Shown here: in pieces, positions 11,482 to 23,380 of the stretch
Layout: each line of letters begins with the position of its first letter
Numbering within the stretch: the stretch's first letter is position 1
Origin: Tubulanus polymorphus
Taxonomy: Eukaryota > Nemertea > Palaeonemertea > Tubulaniformes > Tubulanidae
Assembly: GCF_964204645.1 (NCBI RefSeq)
Contig: NC_134033.1
Coordinates: 980,631-1,044,630, forward strand
Direction: 5' to 3'
Length of the DNA stretch: 64,000 nucleotides
Position numbers and translations under genes: made by a program
The notes under the pieces: model-generated
Told to the model about the DNA's origin: nothing
Seen by the model: only the letters and a program-made list of their open reading frames with translations
The model's database searches: none

Positions 11482-11512
<31 letters not shown>
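11330..11512. repeat. Tetranucleotide microsatellite (GTCT/ATCT/GCCT)
   Basis: Roughly 45 units of GTCT with interspersed ATCT, GCCT and CATC variants. It separates the Penelope-like fragment from the first unit of the macrosatellite. An open frame through it on the plus strand is a repeat artefact. Confidence 0.95.
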
Positions 11513-11513
11513 C

Positions 11514-14423
11514 CCACCACAGCCTGTTTTTTATGAGTATCAATCCGCTTTAGTCCGGTTAGTTGACTAAATAGTCCAGTTAGTTCACAAATAGTCTGGT
11601 AAGTTCACGTATAGTCCAGTTAGTTCACTAATAGTCCGGTTAGTTGACTAGTAGTCCGGAAGAAGTTGACTGAAGAAGTAAAACAGTGATGAATTTCAGT
11701 TGAAGTCCACCACGTCCAGTATTCATGATGAAGTTTACACACGACAGCCCGACAGAGGAAAACCTGAAATATAAAATTGAAATTACATTAACAGGAAGAC
11801 TGACTGAGAGGTTGGGGGAGGATGGGGTGATGAGGTTGTGGGAGGATGGGGTGAGAGGTTGAGGGAGGATGGGTGAAAAGGGAAGCAAAACAGTACAATT
11901 ACTCTGACATAGTAAAGGCTCAGGCAAAGTTTTCAGCAGTTTTCAGCACGACACTGGATTAACAGATTCTCATTTTACACAAGAGCCCAGCCTGTGGCAG
12001 TGGGAGAAAGCTGGTGTAACTAACTGGTCGAGTCAGCTGGTCTTAACCTGCTGAACAAGATGTGGTGCCGGAGGAAGTTGAAGGTGAAACTATCGCCTGC
12101 ACCATGTGCAATGCAAGCGGCTAGGGTAGTGCGGCCCGTGTAGGCTAGAAAGTGGTAATTGACACCGAGTGAGGTCCCTGTTAGTCTAGTACCTAGCCGT
12201 CGTTCCCTAAACAACCCGGAACTCGTAGTAACAACGACTGACTGATTCAGACTAAATTCGAGTAGGTCCCGGCCTCACTAGTCACTGACAGTGACTGTCG
12301 AAGTGTCTGCGAAGTCACTGGGTCTGGAGTGAGTGAGGTCCCCCTAAAGTGTGTGTACCTGAGGACATGAAAATAAAATATCATGAATGAATTCTTATCT
12401 TTTTTACCAATATCAAAATTCGTACATTTAGAATCACCGCGGCTTTAAAGTCTTTATCAATTGAAGGAATAGTTCACTGTGAATAAAGAATTAGCGATTG
12501 AATTGAGCCCGCTCCACAGTAAAAATAGTGCGATCTAATCTTGGCCATCTAGTGCTGCCCCTATGTATAACGATAGCGTGGAAAACGTGAACTAACATAA
12601 TACTCGCTTGCCAGAGTCTTCGAACGGCAGGAGTGGACGAACTAATTACCGATTTGCGGGCCGGATTCCGAGGAAAATTCTCAAACTCTGAAAACTGCTC
12701 TGAAACGTTCGAACCAAACAATTTTTCTATAAAGGAATGAGCCTTAAAAGAGTTAATTTGAATCGGGGTATTTCTAGTATGGTCTGGGAGAGAGCGATAG
12801 GTGTTTGTATGTTCCCTGTTTATTTGCGCGCAAATAGACTTTATGGAAGAAAAAATATGGACATTTTGTCAATTCTGATGATAAATTATCATTGAAAAAT
12901 GAAAATGAATAATTTATTCAGTATACAAATACTATATTAATTGATAAGTAAGTGAATTTTAGCTAAAAAGAATTAAATATGTTACCTAAAAAATAAGGAA
13001 ATATCATACAAAATTCAGAAAGTATTCAAAGTATCATATTTAATCAGAATTAGACGACACACTGGTCCGTATTGTACGTAATGAGGACATTTAAATTCCG
13101 GCGGTAAATATGCGCTATTTTAGTTCGCAGAAATTCCGCTATCGTTATTCATAGGGGCAGCACTGTACGGTAAATATTTAACTCAGCCTCGCGATCTTAC
13201 TGTGGCATGCGAGCAGTACAGATATTTTTCTTAGCCGAATTTCGTTGATTATCTAATACGATTCCATTGTATATGAATAATTCTACTATCGTTTAAGGTT
13301 TTTCGAAGGGGATCATCTTTTTAAAACGAATTTTAAACCATTTTTGATAGAACTCTTTTGTCTGCGGAATGTATTAGCATCCGGTAAAGCGGTAGGCTCA
13401 CATGCCAAAGGAAGAACTTCAAGCAAATTAAACTTTATTCTCTAAAATAGTGCATTCAACTACCACTAACACTGTAACCAGAAATAATGCTCGGAAACTA
13501 TTAAAGAATAATGCTTAAGAGTAAATTTGAAGTCAAGTTCTCCCAATATTTGTTCGTTTGTTTGTTTATCCTCCCGGTGAGTTCTAACACTGCCCACACA
13601 TATTTATCCAGTTCATCTGATCCTGATCATCAAACTCAAAAAGTCAATAATTCCATCCTAATGATGACAAACATCCTAAAAGATATAAAAGAAACTTAAT
13701 AGATTTGATGTCACCAATCAGTTATACACAGTTAGAGTTAAGTCTAGTTACCGGTGTATCAGAGAAATGGCAATCTAAGGTAGGCTACTCCCAAAATGAG
13801 TGTCAGGGGTCAAATATTTTTTGTCTCCGATTTTGATGAAATTCCGTTCAGACATGTATTAAGGGGTGCTGATCGCAAATCTGAACGAATTTTCCGGATC
13901 CGAGGCAAAATATGCACCCCAAAAATGGGGTACAAAGTCAAAATTTTTTTTTGGCCCAATTTTAATGAAACTTAGTGCAGACATGTTTTTTTGGGGTGCT
14001 GATTACAAATATGAGGTTAGATTTTGGATCCGAGGCAACTAAAATGAGATATTCAGGATTTCGTGTATTGACCCCCTTAATTTCGTCACAAATTTTGATG
14101 AAATTTGCCTGGGAAATTCGGTCCAAAAAAGAATTTTATTCAATGATGTCAAATATTCAATTAATTTTTAAGGTAGAAATTGATGCTCTTACTAAAACCC
14201 TGAATTATAATTCCTGCAACACAATTATAGGCTGCTTCAAATAACCACATTGACAATTCTTATGAAATGCAGTAAACAGTGTTTACAGATAAACTGCTTT
14301 CTCATAATTGTTTTGGAAACTTATAAGAAATTCTACTCACACACTCACTAGCCCTTGTCGAGCAGTAATGGTAGTCCACCGAGTTCCACAAATCCACATA
14401 CAGAGTTCCACACCTCCTGGAGT
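11514..14423. repeat. Macrosatellite unit A (2910 bp)
   Basis: Full-length unit. As far as I could compare by eye it matches unit D (20471-23380) base for base at an offset of 8957. Its left edge coincides exactly with the end of the GTCT microsatellite. Confidence 0.9.
12510..13214. repeat. Inverted-repeat segment inside each unit (shown for unit A)
   Basis: The left arm (GCTCCACAGTAAAAATAGTG ... TGCTGCCCCTATGTATAACG) is complementary, with gaps, to the right arm around CGTTATTCATAGGGGCAGCA and ACTGTGGCATGCGAGC. The arms are about 70 bp and flank about 560 bp. Equivalent segments start near 18559 (C), 21467 (D), 24504 (E) and 28186 (F). It is absent from unit B, whose sequence breaks at this left boundary. 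It may be an old TIR element captured by the array. Confidence 0.5.
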
Positions 14424-15627
14424 CCACCACAGCCTGTTTTTTATGAGTATCAATCCGCTTTAGTCCGGTTAGTTGACTAAATAGTCCAGTTAGTTCACAA
14501 ATAGTCTGGTAAGTTCACGTATAGTCCAGTTAGTTCACTAATAGTCCAGTTAGTTGACTAGTAGTCCGGAAGAAGTTGACTGAAGAAGTAAAACAGTGAT
14601 GAATTTCAGTTGAAGTCCACCACGTCCAGTATTCATGATGAAGTTTACACACGACAGCCCGACAGAGGAAAACCTGAAATATAAAATTGAAATTACATTA
14701 ACAGGAAGACTGACTGAGAGGTTGGGGGAGGATGGGGTGATGAGGTTGTGGGAGGATGGGGTGAGAGGTTGAGGGAGGATGAAGTGAGAGGTTGGGGTGA
14801 GGTTGAGGGAGGATGGGGTGAGAGGTTGAGGGAGGATGGGGTGAGAGGTTGAGGGAGGATGGGGTGATGAGGTTGTGGGAGGATGGGGTGAGAGGTTGAG
14901 GGAGGATGGGTGAAAAGGGAAGCAAAACAGTACAATTACTCTGACAAAGTAAAGGCTGAGGCAAAGTTTTCAGCAGTTTTCAGCACGACACTGGATTAAC
15001 AGATTCTCGTTTTACACAAGAGCCCAGCCTGTGGCAGTGGGAGAAAGCTGGTGTAACTAACTGGTCGAGTCAGCTGGTCTTAACCTGCTGAACAAGATGT
15101 GGTGCCGGAGGAAGTTGAAGGTGAAACTATCGCCTGCACCATGTGCAATGCAAGCGGCTAGGGTAATGCGGCCCGTGTAGGCTAGAAAGTGGTTATTGAC
15201 ACCGAGTGAGGTCCCTGTTAGTCTAGTACCTAGCCGTCGTTCCCTAAACAACCCGGAACTCGTAGTAACAACGACTGACTGATTCAGACTAAATTTGAGT
15301 AGGTCCCGGCCTCACTAGCCACTGACAGTGACTGTCGAAGTGTCTGCGAAGTCACTGGGTCTGGAGTGAGTGAGGTCCCCCTAAAGTGTGTGTACCTGAG
15401 GACATGAAAATAAAATATCATGAATGAATTCTTATCTTTTTTACCAATATCAAAATTCGTACATTTAGAATCATCGCGGCTTTAAAGTCTTTATCAATTG
15501 AAGGAATAGTTCACTGTGAATAAAGAATTAGCGATTGAATTGAGCATGGTCATGGTCTTTTGTCCGAATGTGAATGGCCGTGGAATATGTTCGAATGTTT
15601 TCCTGTCACAATCGGGCGTCAAATAAA

Positions 15628-15708
15628 ATTATGGGATTTGAACCACAAACCATTCGTCTAGCAGTCCAGCACCCTACCCACTACGCTATAGGGACGTACT
15701 GCCAGCCT
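15628..15708 (-). repeat. tRNA-derived SINE head (pol III boxes)
   Basis: On the minus strand TAGCGTAGTGGGTAGG resembles an A box and GGTTCAAATCC is a near-perfect B box 35-40 bp later. The ends do not form an acceptor stem, so this is a tRNA-derived SINE piece and not a functional tRNA gene. Confidence 0.55.
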
Positions 15709-15829
15709 GCAGGGGAACTCATATTTATCCATTGCTTAAGCAAATTTTATCAAAAAAATAATGCCATCTACCGGGCGAGACAGGAACTACATAGTTCCTA
15801 TCACAACCCGGTAGATGGTGGAGAATGAG

Positions 15830-16215
15830 ACCAGAGTAAGGAGAGAGAGAGATGAGGACTATGAGAATGAGAGATGAGAATGAGACAGAGAGATGAGGAT
15901 GAGACGAGACAAAGAGAGATGAGAATGAGAGAGTGAGATGAGGATGAGACTATGAGAATGAGAGATGAGAATGAGAGAGTGAGATGAGAATGAGAGAGTG
16001 AGATGAGGATGAGAGAGTGAGATGAGGATGAGACTATGAGAATGAGAGATGAGAATGAGAGAGTGAGATGAGAATGAGACTATGAGAATAAGACAAAGAG
16101 ATGAGAATGAGAAAGTGAGATGAGGATGAGACTATGAGAATGAGAGATGAGAATGAGATAGAGAGATGAGAATGAGAGAGTGAGAGATGAGAGATGATAG
16201 AAAGAGACAGAGAGG
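15830..16215. repeat. GA-rich degenerate microsatellite
   Basis: Almost 390 bp of GAGATGAGAATGAGAGAGTG-like units with strong purine/pyrimidine asymmetry. Such tracts can form triplexes; nothing more can be said. Confidence 0.9.
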
Positions 16216-17562
16216 GGATTGTATATCACCTGAACTTCTATGTTCCCCGTTGCAGATTGTAGATGCCGTCAGTAGTTTACAGTTTTACAGTTTTTAGTTC
16301 AAACAGATATTTATCCCATCAGCAGCAAAGTCATCACATAGTTAGTCCTCGTGGACATAAAGTTCACTATAACTGAAGTCAAGTTCTCCCAATATGTGTT
16401 CATTTGTTTGTTTATCCTCCTGGTGAGTTCTAACACTGCCCACACATATTTATCCAGTTCATCTGATGTAGTCCTGATCATCAAACACAAACGTCAACAA
16501 TTTCATCCTAATGATGACAAACATCCTAAAAGATATAAATGAAACTTAATAGATTTGAGGCGACCAATCAGTTATACACATTGTAAGAGTTAAGTAAAGT
16601 TACTGGTGTATCAGAGAAATGGCAATACAAGGTAGGCTACTCCCCCCAAAATAAGTGTCAGGGGTCAAATATTTTTTGTCTCCGATTTTGATGAAATTCA
16701 GTATAGACATGTATTCTTGGGTGCTGATCACAAATCTGAACAAATTTTTCGGATCTGAGGCCCAGAAAATGAGGAATTCGAATTTTTGGGGGGACCCCTA
16801 AATTTTCAAAAGGCCTTGGACCCCAGAGTTTTCGAGATATTCAAAATCTGATTACAGATTTGGAATCAGCACCCCTGAGAATATAAAGGACTAAAATTTC
16901 AAGCAAATCGAAGAGATTCGGTTTTTTGGCCAAAAATGGCAAAAATCTAAGGTGTTAGTCCAGGAGTTTTTTTTCGGCGAAAAATTTTTTTTCTCTGATT
17001 CCTTCTAGAATTGGTAGGAATATGTGTTCTGAGGTGTAGATTCCGGATCCGCAATCAGATTTTGAATCGAAATTCATCTTCATGGGCAAATAAGGGTTTT
17101 AATGCCCAAAATATGCACCCCAAAAATGGGGTACAAAGTCAAAATTTTTTTTTTGCCCAATTTTAATGAAACTTAGTGCAGACATGTTTTTTGGGGTGCT
17201 GATTACAAATATGATGTTAGATTTTGGATCCGAGGCAACTAAAATGAGATATTCAAGATTTCGTGTTTTGACCCCCTTAATTTCGTCACAAATTTTGATG
17301 AAATTTGCCTGGGAAATTGCCTGCTCTTTCTAAAAACCCTGTATTATAATTCCTGCAACACAATTACAGGCTGCTTCAAATAACCACATTGACAATTCTT
17401 ATGAAATGCAGTAAACAGTGTTTACAGATAAACTGCTTTCTCATAATTGTTTTGGAAACTTATAAGAAATTCTACTCACACACTCACTAGCCCTTGTCTA
17501 GCAGTAATGGTAGTCCACCGAGTTCCACAAATCCACATACAGAGTTCCACACCTCCTGGAGT

Positions 17563-20470
17563 CCACCACTGCCTGTTTTTCATGAGTATCAATCCACTTT
17601 AGTCCGGTTAGTTGACTAAATAGTCCAGTTAGTTCACAAATAGTCCGGTTAGTTGACTAGTAGTCCGGTTAGTTGACTAGAAGTCCGGTTAGTTGACTAG
17701 TAGTCCGGAAGAAGTTGACTGAAGAAGTAAAACTGTGATGAATTTCAGTTGAAGTCCACCACGTCCAGTATTCATGATGAAGTTTACACACGACAGCCTG
17801 ACAGAGGAAAACCTGAAATATAAAATTGAAATTACATTAACAGGAAGACTGACTGAGAGGTTGGGGGAGGATGGGGTGATGAGGTTGTGGGAGGATGGGG
17901 TGAGAGGTTGAGGGAGGATGGGTGAAAAGGGAAGCAAAACAGTACAATTACTCTGACAAAGTAAAGGCTGAGGCAAAGTTTTCAGCAGTTTTCAGCACGA
18001 CACTGTATTAACAGATTCTCGTTTTACACAAGAGCCCAGCCTGTGGCAGTGGGAGAAAGCTGGTGTAACTAACTGGTCGAGTCAGCTGGTCTTAACCTGC
18101 TGAACAAGATGTGGTGCCGGAGGAAGTTGAAGGTGAAACTATCGCCTGCACCATGTGCAATGCAAGCGGCTAGGGTAGTGCGGCCCGTGTAGGCTAGAAA
18201 GTGGTTATTGACACCGAGTGAGGTCCCTGATAGTCTAGTACCTAGCCGTCGTTCCCTAAACAACCCGGAACTCGTAGTAACAACGACTGACTGATTCAGA
18301 CTAAATTTGAGTAGGTCCCGGCCTCACTAGTCACTGACAGTGACTGTCGAAGTGTCTGCGAAGTCACTGGGTCTGGAGTGAGTGAGGTCCCCCTAAAGTG
18401 TGTGTACCTGAGGACATGAAAATAAAATATCATGAATGAATTCTTATCTTTTTTACCAATATCAAAATTCGTACATTTAGAATCAGCGCGGCTTTAAAGT
18501 CTTTATCAATTGAGGGAATAGTTCACTGTAAATAAAGAATTAGCGATTGAATTGAGCCCGCTCCACAGTAAAAATAGTGCGATCTAATCTTGACCATCTA
18601 GTGCTGCCCCTATGTATAACGATAGCGTGGAAAACGTGAACTAACATAATACTCGCTTGCCAGAGTCTTCGAACGGCAGGAGTGGACGAACTAATTACCG
18701 ATTTGCGGGCCGGATTCCGAGGAAAATTCTCAAACTCTGAAAACTGCTCTGAAACGTTCGAACCAAACAATTTTTCTATAAAAGAATGAGCTTTAAAAGA
18801 GTTAATTTGAATCAGGGTATTTCTAGTATGGTCTGGGAGAGCGATAGGTGTTTGTATGTTCCCTGTTTATTTGCGCGCAAATAGACTTTATCGAAGAAAA
18901 AATATGGACATTTTGTCAATTCTGATGATAAATTATCATTGAAAAATGAAAATGAATAATTTATTCAGTATACAAATACTATATTAATTGATAAGTAAGT
19001 GAATTTTAGCTAAAAAGAATTAAATATGTTACCTAAAAAATAAGGAAATATCATACAAAATTCAGAAAGTATTCAAAGTATCATATTTAATCAGAATTAG
19101 ACGACACACTGGTCCGTATTGTACGTAATGAGGACATTTAAATTCCGGCGGTAAATATGCGCTATTTTAGTTCGCAGAAATTCCGCTATCGTTATTCATA
19201 GGGGCAGCACTGTACGGTAAATATTTAACTCAGCCTCGCGATCTTACTGTGGCATGCGAGCAATACAGATATTTTTCTTAGCCGAATTTCGTTGATTATC
19301 TAATACGATTCCATTGTATATGAATAATTCTACTATCGTTTAAGGTTTTTCGAAGGGGATCATCTTTTTAAAACGAATTTTAAACCATTTTTGATAGAAC
19401 TCTTTTGTCTGCGGAATGTATTAGCATCCGGTAAAGCGGTAGGCTCACATGCCAAAGGAAGAACTTCAAGCAAATTAAACTTTATTCTCTAAAATAGTGC
19501 ATTCAACTACCACTAACACTGTAACCAGAAATAATGCTCGGAAACTATTAAAGAATAATGCTTAAGAGTAAATTTGAAGTCAAGTTCTCCCAATATTTGT
19601 TCGTTTGTTTGTTTATCCCCCCGGTGAGTTCTAACACTGCCCACACATATTTATCCAGTTCATCTGATCCTGATCATCAAACTCAAAAAGTCAATAATTC
19701 CATCCTAATGATGACAAACATCCTAAAAGATATAAAAGAAACTTAATAGATTTGATGCCACCAATCAGTTATACACAGTTAGAGTTAAGTCTAGTTACCG
19801 GTGTATCAGAGAAATGGCAATCTAAGGTAGGCTACTCCCAAAATGAGTGTCAGGGGTCAAATATTTTTTGTCTCCGATTTTGATGAAATTCCGTTCAGAC
19901 ATGTATTAAGGGGTGCTGATCGCAAATCTGAACGAATTTTCCGGATCCGAGGCAAAATATGCACCCCAAAAATGGGGTACAAAGTCAAAATTTTTTTTTG
20001 GCCCAATTTTAATGAAACTTAGTGCAGACATGTTTTTTTGGGGTGCTGATTACAAATATGGGGTTAGATTTTGGATCCGAGGCAACTAAAATGAGATATT
20101 CAGGATTTCGTGTATTGACCCCCTTAATTTCGTCACAAATTTTGATGAAATTTGCCTGGGAAATTCGGTCCAAAAAAGAATTTTATTCAATGATGTCAAA
20201 TATTCAATTAATTTTTAAGGTAGAAATTGATGCTCTTACTAAAACCCTGAATTATAATTCCTGCAACACAATTATAGGCTGCTTCAAATAACCACATTGA
20301 CAATTCTTATGAAATGCAGTAAACAGTGTTTACAGATAAACTGCTTTCTCATAATTGTTTTGGAAACTTATAAGAAATTCTACTCACACACTCACTAGCC
20401 CTTGTCGAGCAGTAATGGTAGTCCACCGAGTTCCACAAATCCACATACAGAGTTCCACACCTCCTGGAGT
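17563..20470. repeat. Macrosatellite unit C (2908 bp)
   Basis: Full-length unit similar to A and D over its later part but with distinct differences: an extra AGTCCGGTTAGTTGACTAG run near 17645-17705, and single-base changes such as that at about 20060. Confidence 0.9.
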
Positions 20471-23380
20471 CCACCACAGCCTGTTTTTTATGAGTATCAA
20501 TCCGCTTTAGTCCGGTTAGTTGACTAAATAGTCCAGTTAGTTCACAAATAGTCTGGTAAGTTCACGTATAGTCCAGTTAGTTCACTAATAGTCCGGTTAG
20601 TTGACTAGTAGTCCGGAAGAAGTTGACTGAAGAAGTAAAACAGTGATGAATTTCAGTTGAAGTCCACCACGTCCAGTATTCATGATGAAGTTTACACACG
20701 ACAGCCCGACAGAGGAAAACCTGAAATATAAAATTGAAATTACATTAACAGGAAGACTGACTGAGAGGTTGGGGGAGGATGGGGTGATGAGGTTGTGGGA
20801 GGATGGGGTGAGAGGTTGAGGGAGGATGGGTGAAAAGGGAAGCAAAACAGTACAATTACTCTGACATAGTAAAGGCTCAGGCAAAGTTTTCAGCAGTTTT
20901 CAGCACGACACTGGATTAACAGATTCTCATTTTACACAAGAGCCCAGCCTGTGGCAGTGGGAGAAAGCTGGTGTAACTAACTGGTCGAGTCAGCTGGTCT
21001 TAACCTGCTGAACAAGATGTGGTGCCGGAGGAAGTTGAAGGTGAAACTATCGCCTGCACCATGTGCAATGCAAGCGGCTAGGGTAGTGCGGCCCGTGTAG
21101 GCTAGAAAGTGGTAATTGACACCGAGTGAGGTCCCTGTTAGTCTAGTACCTAGCCGTCGTTCCCTAAACAACCCGGAACTCGTAGTAACAACGACTGACT
21201 GATTCAGACTAAATTCGAGTAGGTCCCGGCCTCACTAGTCACTGACAGTGACTGTCGAAGTGTCTGCGAAGTCACTGGGTCTGGAGTGAGTGAGGTCCCC
21301 CTAAAGTGTGTGTACCTGAGGACATGAAAATAAAATATCATGAATGAATTCTTATCTTTTTTACCAATATCAAAATTCGTACATTTAGAATCACCGCGGC
21401 TTTAAAGTCTTTATCAATTGAAGGAATAGTTCACTGTGAATAAAGAATTAGCGATTGAATTGAGCCCGCTCCACAGTAAAAATAGTGCGATCTAATCTTG
21501 GCCATCTAGTGCTGCCCCTATGTATAACGATAGCGTGGAAAACGTGAACTAACATAATACTCGCTTGCCAGAGTCTTCGAACGGCAGGAGTGGACGAACT
21601 AATTACCGATTTGCGGGCCGGATTCCGAGGAAAATTCTCAAACTCTGAAAACTGCTCTGAAACGTTCGAACCAAACAATTTTTCTATAAAGGAATGAGCC
21701 TTAAAAGAGTTAATTTGAATCGGGGTATTTCTAGTATGGTCTGGGAGAGAGCGATAGGTGTTTGTATGTTCCCTGTTTATTTGCGCGCAAATAGACTTTA
21801 TGGAAGAAAAAATATGGACATTTTGTCAATTCTGATGATAAATTATCATTGAAAAATGAAAATGAATAATTTATTCAGTATACAAATACTATATTAATTG
21901 ATAAGTAAGTGAATTTTAGCTAAAAAGAATTAAATATGTTACCTAAAAAATAAGGAAATATCATACAAAATTCAGAAAGTATTCAAAGTATCATATTTAA
22001 TCAGAATTAGACGACACACTGGTCCGTATTGTACGTAATGAGGACATTTAAATTCCGGCGGTAAATATGCGCTATTTTAGTTCGCAGAAATTCCGCTATC
22101 GTTATTCATAGGGGCAGCACTGTACGGTAAATATTTAACTCAGCCTCGCGATCTTACTGTGGCATGCGAGCAGTACAGATATTTTTCTTAGCCGAATTTC
22201 GTTGATTATCTAATACGATTCCATTGTATATGAATAATTCTACTATCGTTTAAGGTTTTTCGAAGGGGATCATCTTTTTAAAACGAATTTTAAACCATTT
22301 TTGATAGAACTCTTTTGTCTGCGGAATGTATTAGCATCCGGTAAAGCGGTAGGCTCACATGCCAAAGGAAGAACTTCAAGCAAATTAAACTTTATTCTCT
22401 AAAATAGTGCATTCAACTACCACTAACACTGTAACCAGAAATAATGCTCGGAAACTATTAAAGAATAATGCTTAAGAGTAAATTTGAAGTCAAGTTCTCC
22501 CAATATTTGTTCGTTTGTTTGTTTATCCTCCCGGTGAGTTCTAACACTGCCCACACATATTTATCCAGTTCATCTGATCCTGATCATCAAACTCAAAAAG
22601 TCAATAATTCCATCCTAATGATGACAAACATCCTAAAAGATATAAAAGAAACTTAATAGATTTGATGTCACCAATCAGTTATACACAGTTAGAGTTAAGT
22701 CTAGTTACCGGTGTATCAGAGAAATGGCAATCTAAGGTAGGCTACTCCCAAAATGAGTGTCAGGGGTCAAATATTTTTTGTCTCCGATTTTGATGAAATT
22801 CCGTTCAGACATGTATTAAGGGGTGCTGATCGCAAATCTGAACGAATTTTCCGGATCCGAGGCAAAATATGCACCCCAAAAATGGGGTACAAAGTCAAAA
22901 TTTTTTTTTGGCCCAATTTTAATGAAACTTAGTGCAGACATGTTTTTTTGGGGTGCTGATTACAAATATGAGGTTAGATTTTGGATCCGAGGCAACTAAA
23001 ATGAGATATTCAGGATTTCGTGTATTGACCCCCTTAATTTCGTCACAAATTTTGATGAAATTTGCCTGGGAAATTCGGTCCAAAAAAGAATTTTATTCAA
23101 TGATGTCAAATATTCAATTAATTTTTAAGGTAGAAATTGATGCTCTTACTAAAACCCTGAATTATAATTCCTGCAACACAATTATAGGCTGCTTCAAATA
23201 ACCACATTGACAATTCTTATGAAATGCAGTAAACAGTGTTTACAGATAAACTGCTTTCTCATAATTGTTTTGGAAACTTATAAGAAATTCTACTCACACA
23301 CTCACTAGCCCTTGTCGAGCAGTAATGGTAGTCCACCGAGTTCCACAAATCCACATACAGAGTTCCACACCTCCTGGAGT
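20471..23380. repeat. Macrosatellite unit D (2910 bp)
   Basis: Apparently identical to unit A. Together with the first part of E it forms the other copy of the 4032-bp repeated block. Confidence 0.9.

Larger units (their letters stand above)
15546..16378. other. Foreign segment replacing the inverted-repeat part of unit B
   Basis: It replaces about 1 kb present in unit E. It holds a tRNA-like SINE head on the minus strand (about 15630-15705), an inverted pair near 15770 and 15812 (CTACCGGG and CCGGTAGA), and a GAGATGAGAATGAGA-type microsatellite at about 15830-16215. No gene is seen. Confidence 0.75.
14424..17562. repeat. Macrosatellite unit B (3139 bp, chimaeric)
   Basis: The first 1122 bases (to 15545) match unit E with one substitution noticed (15319). 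From 15546 to about 16378 the sequence is unrelated to other units. The tail from about 16379 is homologous to other units but clearly more diverged. The GA-rich block is longer than in A (about 14718-14910). Confidence 0.85.

Noticed and set aside
11322-11570. Cys/Leu/Ser/Val-rich plus-strand ORF
   Set aside because: It is the translation of the GTCT microsatellite.
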